DNA from: Myxococcales bacterium
GTDB taxonomy: Bacteria > Myxococcota_A > Polyangia > Palsa-1104
Direction: 5' to 3'
DNA length: 64,000 nucleotides
Assembly (NCBI GenBank): GCA_028287105.1
Contig: JAQBQH010000027.1
Location: 18,843-82,842, forward strand
In this document: one piece after another, positions 33,418 through 39,887 of the stretch
Numbering within the stretch: position 1 is the first letter of the stretch
Layout of the letters: each line of letters starts with the position of its first letter
Notes under the pieces: generated by a model
What the model saw: only the letters and a program-made list of their open reading frames with translations
What the model was told of the DNA's origin: nothing
Databases searched by the model: none
Made by a program: the position numbers and the translations under genes

Positions 33418-34413
33418 ATGCGCCCTGTCGTCATGCTGCTCCTGCTCGTCGCCAACGCGGCCGCAGAGGAACAGAGGGTACGCATCGGCACCATCATCCC
33501 CGAAGGCACTCCCTGGGCGCGCGAGCTGAAGGCGCTCCAGCGCGACGCTGAGTCGGCCGCCGGTGGCGACCTGCACCTCAAGTGGTATCTCGGCGGCATC
33601 GCCGGCGACGAGCTGGAGATGGCCGAGCGCGTGCGTCGCGATCAGCTCGATGGTGTCTTGTCGGGCGGCATGCTGTGCGAGCGCCTCGCGCCGTCCATGC
33701 GCGTGATTCGCATCCCGGGCCTCTTGCAGACGTGGGAGGAGACCGCCTACGTCCTCGGGCGGCTCCGCGGCGTGTTCGAGAAAGAGGCGCAGCAGGGCGG
33801 GTTCGCGTACATCGCCGAGACCATCGTCGGCCCGTCGATCGTGTTCGCGCGATCGCCGGTCAACGACCTCGCGGATCTGAAGAAGTCGCGCTTCTGGGTC
33901 TGGGACACCGACACGGTGCTGCGCCGGATGCTCCCCGAGATCGGCGTGTCGGTCGTGCCGCTGCCGATCAACGACGCCGGTCGCGCCTACGATGCCGGCC
34001 AGATCGACGGCTTCATCACGCCGGCCGCGGCGGCGCTCGGCTTCCAGTGGTCGGCGCGGGTTCGCTACCACGCCGATCTGCGCATGGGCTTCATCGCCGG
34101 CTGTCTGCTCGTCGCCAATCGGGCGTTCGACGCGCTGCCGCGACGCGGCCAGCAGGCGCTGCGCGACGCGGCGGCCAAGACGTCCGCGCACTGGCGCGAG
34201 ACCGGCCGTGCGCAGGAAGAGGAGCTCCTGGGCGGTCTCTTCCGACGTCAGGGCGTGCGGCCGATGGCGGTCTCGAACGGATTTCGGGGGACGTTTCTCG
34301 GCGCGGCGCGCACGGCCCGCGAGCGTGTCGGCGCGGCGGTCGTTCCGGACGAGCTCACGCAGCGCGTGCTCTCGATGCTCGCCGACTTCCGTGCCGAGCG
34401 TCTCGCTCCATGA
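33418..34413 (+). CDS. TRAP-type substrate-binding protein (DctP family)
   Basis: This 331-residue periplasmic protein has a short signal peptide (MRPVVMLLLLVANAAA). The DctP fold shows as VRIGTIIPEGTPWARELKAL near the start, GDLHLKWYLGGIAGDELEM, GLLQTWEETAYVLGRL and RSPVNDLADLKKSRFWVWD, with the family's INDAGRAYDAGQIDGFI late region. DctP proteins bind carboxylates and deliver them to DctQM permeases. No permease gene is nearby, so this may be an orphan receptor, perhaps feeding a sensor kinase. It starts 43 bases after the hybrid kinase stop and overlaps the start of the next gene (ATGA). No clear ribosome binding site precedes it. Confidence 0.85.
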   Translation: MRPVVMLLLLVANAAAEEQRVRIGTIIPEGTPWARELKALQRDAESAAGGDLHLKWYLGGIAGDELEMAERVRRDQLDGVLSGGMLCERLAPSMRVIRIPGLLQTWEETAYVLGRLRGVFEKEAQQGGFAYIAETIVGPSIVFARSPVNDLADLKKSRFWVWDTDTVLRRMLPEIGVSVVPLPINDAGRAYDAGQIDGFITPAAAALGFQWSARVRYHADLRMGFIAGCLLVANRAFDALPRRGQQALRDAAAKTSAHWRETGRAQEEELLGGLFRRQGVRPMAVSNGFRGTFLGAARTARERVGAAVVPDELTQRVLSMLADFRAERLAP

Positions 34414-35198
34414 GGTGCGCGGTCGCCATCCTGCTGCTGCTCGCGCCGGCGCTCGCCGGTGCGGAGGGCAAGCTCGCCGAGATTCGCGCGCGCGGCAAGC
34501 TCATCATCAGCGTCAAGAACGACGCCAAGAAGCCGCACAAGGATCCGGCGCACTTTCAGAAGCGAGGCTTCGAGCTCGAGCTCACGCATGCGATCGCGCG
34601 CCACATCCTGGCCGACGAGTCGCGCGTCGAGTATCGCATCCTGTCGCGGCCGGTGCGCCTGCCGATGCTCGCCACCGGCGCGGTCGACCTGGTGGTCTCG
34701 ATGATTCCAGTGACCGGTGAAAACCGCGGCCAGTGCGACCTCTCGCATCCGTACTTCTCGTCGGGGCTGTCGCTGCTCGTCGCTGCCGGCAAGGCGCCCG
34801 TGACGTTGAAGGACCTGGCGGGAAAGACGATCGCGTTCAGAAAGCAGGCGTTCAACAACTACGGCGCCGAGCTTGCGCGCGTCGCCGACGAGCGCGGTGT
34901 CAAGCTGACCATCCGCTACTACCCGACGTTCGATGAAGCCGCCGCCGCCCTGGCCAAGGGCGAGGCGGTGGCGATGGGCGGCAACTTCGTCGACCTCGAC
35001 GCCTATCGCAGGGATCACGCCGGCTTCACCGTCAACGCCGACCTGCTCGAGGAGCGGCTGGTCGCGGTCGCGGTGCGCAAGGGCGAGACCGAGCTCTTGC
35101 GCGCCGTCAACGACACCATCGACGAGCTCAAGCGCACGGGCGAGCTCAAGCGCATGACCGAGAAGTGGCACCTGCCGTATCTCCTCCCCGCCACCTGA
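34410..35198 (+). CDS. ABC-type extracellular solute-binding protein (family 3)
   Basis: This 262-residue periplasmic protein has a signal peptide (MRCAVAILLLLAPALAGA). Family-3 binding-protein features follow: the opening LAEIRARGKLIISVKND, the GFELELTHAIARHIL stretch, ARxx-like contact region DLVVSMIPVTGENRGQ, LKDLAGKTIAFRKQ and the end KRTGELKRMTEKWHLPYLL. The family binds polar amino acids, opines or related solutes. No ABC permease or ATPase lies nearby. Its ATG overlaps the TGA of the DctP-like gene, so two binding proteins from different transporter classes are co-translated behind a histidine kinase, an arrangement that suggests sensing rather than uptake. Confidence 0.88.
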   Translation: MRCAVAILLLLAPALAGAEGKLAEIRARGKLIISVKNDAKKPHKDPAHFQKRGFELELTHAIARHILADESRVEYRILSRPVRLPMLATGAVDLVVSMIPVTGENRGQCDLSHPYFSSGLSLLVAAGKAPVTLKDLAGKTIAFRKQAFNNYGAELARVADERGVKLTIRYYPTFDEAAAALAKGEAVAMGGNFVDLDAYRRDHAGFTVNADLLEERLVAVAVRKGETELLRAVNDTIDELKRTGELKRMTEKWHLPYLLPAT

Positions 35199-35248
35199 TC
35201 TTTCGCGGAGCGCTAAAGCCGGGCAGGTGTGGAGCCGATGATCTGGAC

Positions 35249-35962
35249 ATGCTCGCCAGTGAAACCGACATCGCGCCGCTGTCGCCGCGCCGCGTCGTCG
35301 ACGGTGAGCGCCGTCGCGCCGAGGCGCGCCGCGAGCCGCGGCTGGAAGTGTCGACGCTGGCGAGCGTCGTCGGACCGACGGGGCTACAGCTCGTACATCT
35401 GGTCGGCCTGTCGGCCAAGAGCGCCGAGGTCGTCGCGCCCACCTACGTCGGCTCCATCGGCGACTGCCTCGATCTGCTCTTGCCGGTCGTGGGCGGCCGC
35501 GAGCTGGTGGTGCCGGCCGGCATCGTCTCGACGGGGCCGGACGGGGACCGCGAACGCGTCGCGCTCGAGTTCATGATCGCCGAGGTGCACGTACGCCACG
35601 AGCTCAACGAGCTCCTGGCGCTGCTGTTGGCCGGTCGGCCCGACGCGGTGACCCTGTTGCCGCGCGTCATCTACGACACCGTCGCGGTCTATGGCCCGGC
35701 GGGCCAGCGGCGTGGCCATCTCGAGGAGCTGTCGCTCACGGGCCTCGCCATCCGCACCACCGAGCGGCTCGCGCACGGTTTCGTGATGACGGTGGCGGTG
35801 CCGGCCTATCGGACGGCGGCGACCCTGATGCTCGAGGGGCGCGTCGACGGGCAGCAGCTCTCGCCCGACGGCGGCTATCGCACCGTGCTGTCGTTCGGCG
35901 CCATGAGCGCACAGCAGCGACGAGAGCTGGGGGCGCTGCTCGCCGATTTGATGTGCCGCTAA
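35249..35962 (+). CDS. PilZ-like protein, probably two PilZ-type halves
   Basis: From the ATG at 35249 this is a 237-residue soluble protein. The first half opens with an Arg cluster (RRRAEARREPRLEV), which resembles the RxxxR element of PilZ domains. The second half carries ELSLTGLAIRTTERLAHGF, like the (D/N)xSxxG element. PilZ domains bind cyclic di-GMP and relay it to motility or envelope functions. Neither half is a perfect match; the assignment is moderate. The frame begins upstream at a GTG (35165), inside the previous gene, which I reject. The gene lies 50 bases after the solute-binding protein gene on the same strand. Confidence 0.6.
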   Translation: MLASETDIAPLSPRRVVDGERRRAEARREPRLEVSTLASVVGPTGLQLVHLVGLSAKSAEVVAPTYVGSIGDCLDLLLPVVGGRELVVPAGIVSTGPDGDRERVALEFMIAEVHVRHELNELLALLLAGRPDAVTLLPRVIYDTVAVYGPAGQRRGHLEELSLTGLAIRTTERLAHGFVMTVAVPAYRTAATLMLEGRVDGQQLSPDGGYRTVLSFGAMSAQQRRELGALLADLMCR

Positions 35963-36005
35963 AGTCAACGCGCGATCAGCCGAATGAAGCAACAGGAGGC
36001 ACTTG

Positions 36006-36194
36006 ATGTTTGCGACGAATCACGGCAATGAGCGGAAGTCGGGCCGAGGAGGGCTGCAGCGGGAGGCAGGCAAGACGGCGCGCGAGGCGCTCGACGCCGG
36101 CTGGTCGCAGGGGGCGTCGTCCGACTCCGTCGACGAGGGCGACTGCATCGTCCTCGGCGACGCCGATCTGCTCGACGTCAAACCGCTCGGCTGA
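36006..36194 (+). CDS. Small acidic protein of 62 residues, unknown
   Basis: An ideal ribosome binding site (AGGAGG, seven bases before ATG at 36006) supports this short gene. The product begins MFATNHGNERKSGRGGLQRE, is soluble, and has an acidic C-terminal half (SSDSVDEGDCIVLGDADLLD) with one Cys. I see no known domain. It lies 43 bases after the PilZ-like gene on the same strand and converges with a coiled-coil membrane protein gene nine bases further on. It may be part of the PilZ transcript. A TTG codon just before the ATG is not needed as start. Confidence 0.72.
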   Translation: MFATNHGNERKSGRGGLQREAGKTAREALDAGWSQGASSDSVDEGDCIVLGDADLLDVKPLG

Positions 36195-36203
36195 AGCGTC
36201 GCG

Positions 36204-36569
36204 CTAGTGGCGCTTGTGGTGCTTGCGCGCTGACTTCTTCTTGCTCGCCTTGGATTCGCTCTCGTCGGCCGGCGCGGCGATGTGAGCCGACGCCACCGAC
36301 GCGACCTTGGTCTTCAGGCGCGCGTTCTCCGTCTCCAGCTCCTGAACCTTGACCTCGAGCGCGTGCTGATGCGACGCCGCTTCGGCGAGCTGCACGTGCA
36401 TCGACCTCTCCGTCTCGGCGGCTGCCGTCGTTCGCGCCGACATCATGTCGAACTTCTGCTTCTGAACGAACATCAAGCCGAGCCCCGCCACCACGGCGAC
36501 GACGAACAGCATCCACGGGACCATCGAAGGCGATCGCGGCAGGAGCACGTCTGCGTTGGCGGTATGCAT
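36204..36569 (-). CDS. Single-pass membrane protein with coiled coil and basic tail
   Basis: This 121-residue protein starts at 36569, where AGAGGA lies six bases before the ATG. A membrane helix at about 17-36 (VPWMLFVVAVVAGLGLMFV) is followed by a coiled coil at about 55-90 (QLAEAASHQHALEVKVQELE, then ETENARLKTKV). The Lys/His-rich tail ends KKKSARKHHKRH. It looks like a bitopic protein with a long helical stalk and a nucleic-acid- or polyanion-binding tail. The family is unknown to me. Longer upstream frame to 36839 is Arg-rich and lacks a ribosome binding site. Confidence 0.75.
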   Translation of the reverse strand: MHTANADVLLPRSPSMVPWMLFVVAVVAGLGLMFVQKQKFDMMSARTTAAAETERSMHVQLAEAASHQHALEVKVQELETENARLKTKVASVASAHIAAPADESESKASKKKSARKHHKRH

Positions 36570-37024
36570 GGGTTCCTCTTCTCTTGCGGCCGACCTATGC
36601 AAGGCGCGTGTCAACGTTGCACAGCTGCGAGGGCGCGCAACCAGCGGGATTCGTGACGAGCTTCCGGCAGGCCATGTCAACTCCCGATGACAGCTGGTGA
36701 GGGCGGCCCCAGCGCGCGGCCTCGACGCGGTGCGTCGGTTGGGGCGCATCGAATCGCGTGCTGGCACGAAGCAGGGGGCGGCTCGACGGAACGACGTTCG
36801 AGTACGGCGACGGCTGACGCCTCGCGGCGCGATATCCACGTCTCGTAATGCGATATCTCAGAATCGTTTGTCAGAATTGTAGAATATCGCTAAATCTCAT
36901 TCAAAACGTACGACGGCAACCGTATTCGAAATGGTGCCGTCCGGTTTTGCTTTCCCATCGCGCCTGAAAGCCTAGGATGCCGCCGCTCATGGGCCACGAG
37001 GCCCATGAAACCAGGAGACGGTGT
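36570..37024. other. Divergent intergenic region with AT-rich motif
   Basis: No gene is convincing. The stretch 36829-36900 is AT-richer than its surroundings and contains GCGATATCC, TCGTAATGCGATATC and GAATATCGC, words shared with islands near 2920 (TAATGCGATATCGAATATCG) and 7930. The promoters of the minus-strand coiled-coil gene and the plus-strand DUF4360 gene should lie here. A perfect hairpin at 36987-37008 precedes the DUF4360 ribosome binding site. Confidence 0.5.
36987..37008 (+). promoter_or_regulatory. Perfect 9-bp hairpin in the DUF4360 gene leader
   Basis: TCATGGGCC, loop ACGA, GGCCCATGA form a perfect nine-base-pair stem-loop. It ends a few bases before the AGGAGA ribosome binding site and 16 bases before the ATG of the first DUF4360 gene. 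It is well placed to stabilise the messenger or modulate translation. No T-tract follows, so it is not a terminator. Confidence 0.6.
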
Positions 37025-37660
37025 ATGGGAACGATCATTGGGCGGGTAGCGGCAGTGCTGTTGGTGTCGGCGGTGGCGTTGGTTTCGCGAGTGGCGGCGG
37101 CAGATCCCGATCCGGGGACGATCTACATCACGGACATGACGTACAACGGGTCGGGCTGCCCGCTTGGCTCGACGGTGGCGCACGTCGCGGATGACGCCAC
37201 CACGTTCACGGTGATCCATAGCCAGTTCCTGGCGCAGGTGGGGCCCGGCATCATGGCCTCCGAGGCGCGCAAGAATTGTCAGATCAACCTCGGCCTCTTC
37301 GTCCCCCAGGGCTTCAGCTACGCGGTGGCGTCGGTCGACTACCGCGGCTACGCGGGGCTGGCGCCGGGCGCCAATGCCCGACAGAAGGCGATCTACTACT
37401 TCGAGGGGCACCCGGTGCAGGGATCGACGGCGCACATGTTCTACGGGCCGGTCGAGGACGATTGGCACGTCAACGAGACCGCCGATGTCGCGGCGCTGAT
37501 CTGGTCGCCGTGTGGTGAGAAGCGCAACCTGAACATCAACGCCGAGATTCGCCTCGCGCGCGGAACCTCGCCGGCGAGCGCCAGCAGTTACATGACGATG
37601 GACTCGGAGGACGGCAGCATCGAGACGCTCTACCACCTGGCGTGGAAGAAGTGCCCCTAA
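37025..37660 (+). CDS. Secreted DUF4360 family protein (copy 1)
   Basis: This 211-residue protein has a signal peptide (RVAAVLLVSAVALVSRVAAA). The DUF4360 pattern is clear: ITDMTYNGSGCPLGSTVAHV near the start, FTVIHSQFLAQVGPG, CQINLGLFVPQGFSYAVAS with DYRGYAGLAPG, and a conserved WSPCGEKRNLNINAEIRL end. DUF4360 proteins are secreted Cys-containing beta proteins found in fungi and some bacteria; their function is not known. The start at 37025 has AGGAGA seven bases upstream; 16 extra upstream codons are rejected. A homologue follows immediately. Confidence 0.9.
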   Translation: MGTIIGRVAAVLLVSAVALVSRVAAADPDPGTIYITDMTYNGSGCPLGSTVAHVADDATTFTVIHSQFLAQVGPGIMASEARKNCQINLGLFVPQGFSYAVASVDYRGYAGLAPGANARQKAIYYFEGHPVQGSTAHMFYGPVEDDWHVNETADVAALIWSPCGEKRNLNINAEIRLARGTSPASASSYMTMDSEDGSIETLYHLAWKKCP

Positions 37661-37699
37661 TCGCGAAACGCTGATTCGCGGAGCTCACGACAGGTACAC

Positions 37700-38317
37700 A
37701 TGCGAACGAGAAACGTCATTATCGGCGTCGCGATGATAAGCAGTTTATCGGCGCCATCGTCGGCAAAGAAGCCGGAGACGCCCGCTGTTGGGACGGTCGT
37801 GGTCGAGAGCGTCGCCTATTCCGGCGACGGCTGCCCCGACGGTAGCGTCGCGACCCATATCTCGCCCGACGCGGAGGCATTCACGGTCATCTTCTCGCGC
37901 TTCCTGGCCGAAGTCGGGCCGGTAGCGGCGGCGACGACCGCGCGGCGGCAGTGCAAGCTGCACGTCAAGCTGTCGGTACCGCACGGTTGGTCGTATGCGC
38001 TCTCGGGCACCGACTTCCGCGGCTACGCCACGCTCGACGCGGGCGTGGTGGCCACGCGCCAGTCGACCTATCACATGTCGGGCGAGAGCCCGGAGACGAC
38101 CGCGCAATATCGCTGGCAGGGCGCGTTCGACGACGACTACGTCGTGCGGGATCTCGGCGGCGACGCGGCGGCCTATTGGTCGCGCTGCGGCGGCGGCAAG
38201 AACCTGATGATCACCACGATCATCGACGTCGATGGCCGGACCGGCGGCACCGGCGTGTTGGACGTCGACTCGATCGACGGCGAGGTCCATCACCTGATCT
38301 GGCGAAGATGCGGGTAG
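37700..38317 (+). CDS. Secreted DUF4360 family protein (copy 2)
   Basis: This 205-residue paralogue of the preceding gene shares the same order of motifs: VESVAYSGDGCPDGSVATHI, FTVIFSRFLAEVGPV, CKLHVKLSVPHGWSYALSG with DFRGYATLDAG, and YWSRCGGGKNLMITTIIDV. The signal peptide (MRTRNVIIGVAMISSLSAPSSA) is shorter and less hydrophobic than in copy 1. The two genes are 39 bases apart, and the spacer holds a CGCGAA/TTCGCG hairpin (37662-37680). They probably arose by tandem duplication and have diverged widely. All matched Cys are kept, so both should form the same disulphides. Confidence 0.9.
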   Translation: MRTRNVIIGVAMISSLSAPSSAKKPETPAVGTVVVESVAYSGDGCPDGSVATHISPDAEAFTVIFSRFLAEVGPVAAATTARRQCKLHVKLSVPHGWSYALSGTDFRGYATLDAGVVATRQSTYHMSGESPETTAQYRWQGAFDDDYVVRDLGGDAAAYWSRCGGGKNLMITTIIDVDGRTGGTGVLDVDSIDGEVHHLIWRRCG

Positions 38318-38765
38318 CGCGGTCACTCTAGGCAAGCCGCGGTGCTCAAACATTAGGCAACGACGGCGTGAACCGCCGATCTGCCTCTCTCGCGTTCGCA
38401 ATCGCGCTCTACCATCTCCCTTGATCACAGGTTATCCCCAGCTTCTTCTCGGCCGCGCACGTGCGTGAACGCCCTGCACAGAAGGACATGTGGGCGATTC
38501 GAAAGATCATCCATTCCGCCCCTGTGTGATTCTCCCCGCTGCCGGCGCGTTCGCGAGCGCAATCCGAAATCCACACCTGTCGAAGTTGTTCACTGCTGGA
38601 TCGCCGCTAGTGCAGTGCCCGCGTCGATGAGCGGATGTTTCGCAGCTGTTGCGGCGGCGTCGCATCGAGGCCGCATTGGACTGTTCGCTCGCGTAGCGGC
38701 GGCGTCGCCCGGTCGCCGCTGCCTGACCCATTGACGTTGCCCGTGGGCGCCCGATGTTGTGCGCC
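38318..38765. other. Intergenic region before the oxidoreductase operon
   Basis: No gene is convincing. An 89-codon plus-strand frame (38465-38734) opens with GTG, is rich in Arg/Cys/Ser and has no ribosome binding site. I see no strong terminator after the DUF4360 pair. The promoter of the cytochrome/oxidoreductase operon should be in the last 100 bases. Confidence 0.4.
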
Positions 38766-39419
38766 ATGAGGCGCGTTTTTGTCGCGGTCGCCATCGTCGC
38801 GGCCGTCGCCGTCGTGATGCGCGCCGCGATGCTCGAAGCCAAGCCGACCCAGGTCGCGCAGCCCACCCAACCGGTCACTGGTGCGCGGCTGCGCGGTCCC
38901 GAGGCGTTCGCTGGAATCGCCGACCCGGCGGAGCGATCGCGCGCGCTGTTCCTCGAGGCGAGCCGCGTGCTCACGCATCCTCGTTGCATCAACTGTCATC
39001 CCGCGGGAGACGTGCCGCACCAGGGCATGACGCTCGAGCTGCACTACCCGCCGGTCGTGCGCGGGCCCAAGGATCGCGGCGTCGTCGGCGTCGAGTGCGC
39101 CGGCTGCCACCAGGATCGCAACCTCGAGCTGGCGCGGGTACCCGGAGCGCCGAGCTGGCACCTGGCGCCCATCGAGATGGCGTGGGTGGGCAAGTCGCCG
39201 CGCGCGATCTGCGAGCAGATGCAGGATCCGAAGCGCAACGGCGGCAAGACGCTCGCCCAGATCGTCGAGCACAACGCGCACGACAAGCTGGTGGCCTGGG
39301 GCTGGGAGCCCGGCGCCGGGCGCGAGCCGGTACCGGGGACGCAGGAGCAGTTCGGACGTCTCGTCGCCGCGTGGGTCGAGACTGGCGCCAAGTGTCCGCC
39401 CGAGGAGGCGAGGCCATGA
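38766..39419 (+). CDS. Dihaem c-type cytochrome, isoquinoline 1-oxidoreductase-associated
   Basis: This protein of about 217 residues has an N-terminal anchor or signal ([20 protein letters not shown]). Two haem-binding motifs follow: CINCH in [12 protein letters not shown] and CAGCH in [11 protein letters not shown]. It is exported and binds two haems. Cytochromes of this type often precede the two subunits of isoquinoline 1-oxidoreductase-like molybdenum hydroxylases and take electrons from the 2Fe-2S subunit. Its stop overlaps the start of that subunit gene (ATGA). An ATG four codons upstream (38754) is possible but adds nothing. Confidence 0.9.
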   Translation: MRRVFVAVAIVAAVAVVMRAAMLEAKPTQVAQPTQPVTGARLRGPEAFAGIADPAERSRALFLEASRVLTHPRCINCHPAGDVPHQGMTLELHYPPVVRGPKDRGVVGVECAGCHQDRNLELARVPGAPSWHLAPIEMAWVGKSPRAICEQMQDPKRNGGKTLAQIVEHNAHDKLVAWGWEPGAGREPVPGTQEQFGRLVAAWVETGAKCPPEEARP

Positions 39420-39877
39420 CGATTCGATTGCGCGTGAACGGCGTCGACCGGACGGTCGATGCGGATCCAGAGATGCCGCTCTTGTGGGCGCTGCGGGACA
39501 TCCTCGGCCTGACCGGAACCAAGTACGGCTGCGGACAGGCGCTGTGCGGCGCCTGCTCCGTGCACCTCGACGGACAGGTCGTGCGGGCGTGCGTGACGCC
39601 GGTGCGGCGCGCGGCCGGCGGCGCGGTGACGACCATCGAAGGGCTGTCGCCCGACGGCAACCATCCGCTGCAGCGCGCCTGGATGGAGCTGGGCGTTCCG
39701 CAGTGCGGCTTCTGCCAGGCGGGGCAGCTCATGACCGCCGCGGCGCTGCTCAAGGCCAAGCCGCGTCCGACCGACGACGAGATCGATCAGTCGCTCGCCG
39801 CCAATCTCTGCCGCTGCGGGACCTATCCGCGCATTCGCGCCGCGGTCCGCAAGGCGGCGGGCCTCCCGGAAAAATAG
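39416..39877 (+). CDS. iorA: 2Fe-2S subunit of molybdenum hydroxylase (isoquinoline 1-oxidoreductase alpha-like)
   Basis: This 153-residue protein has a plant-type ferredoxin N-half with the cluster ligands in [17 protein letters not shown]. The C-half ligates the second cluster through CGFCQAG and NLCRCGTY. It passes electrons from the molybdenum cofactor to an acceptor, here probably the adjoining dihaem cytochrome. The ATG overlaps the cytochrome stop, with GAGGAGG before it. Size and motif order match the family fully. The symbol is by homology to the two-subunit isoquinoline 1-oxidoreductase class; the real substrate is unknown. Confidence 0.92.
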   Translation: MTIRLRVNGVDRTVDADPEMPLLWALRDILGLTGTKYGCGQALCGACSVHLDGQVVRACVTPVRRAAGGAVTTIEGLSPDGNHPLQRAWMELGVPQCGFCQAGQLMTAAALLKAKPRPTDDEIDQSLAANLCRCGTYPRIRAAVRKAAGLPEK

Positions 39878-39887
39878 CGAGCCCGTC

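Noticed and set aside
30732..33599. 955-codon minus-strand frame opposite the GAF hybrid kinase
   Set aside because: The opposite strand encodes all expected kinase motifs; this one shows none.
37662..37680. CGCGAA/TTCGCG hairpin between the DUF4360 genes as a terminator
   Set aside because: Short stem and no T-tract; the two genes are probably co-transcribed.
38426..38440. GTTATCCCC resembling a DnaA box
   Set aside because: Single copy with mismatch to TTATCCACA and no cluster, AT-rich unwinding region or dnaA/dnaN genes nearby.
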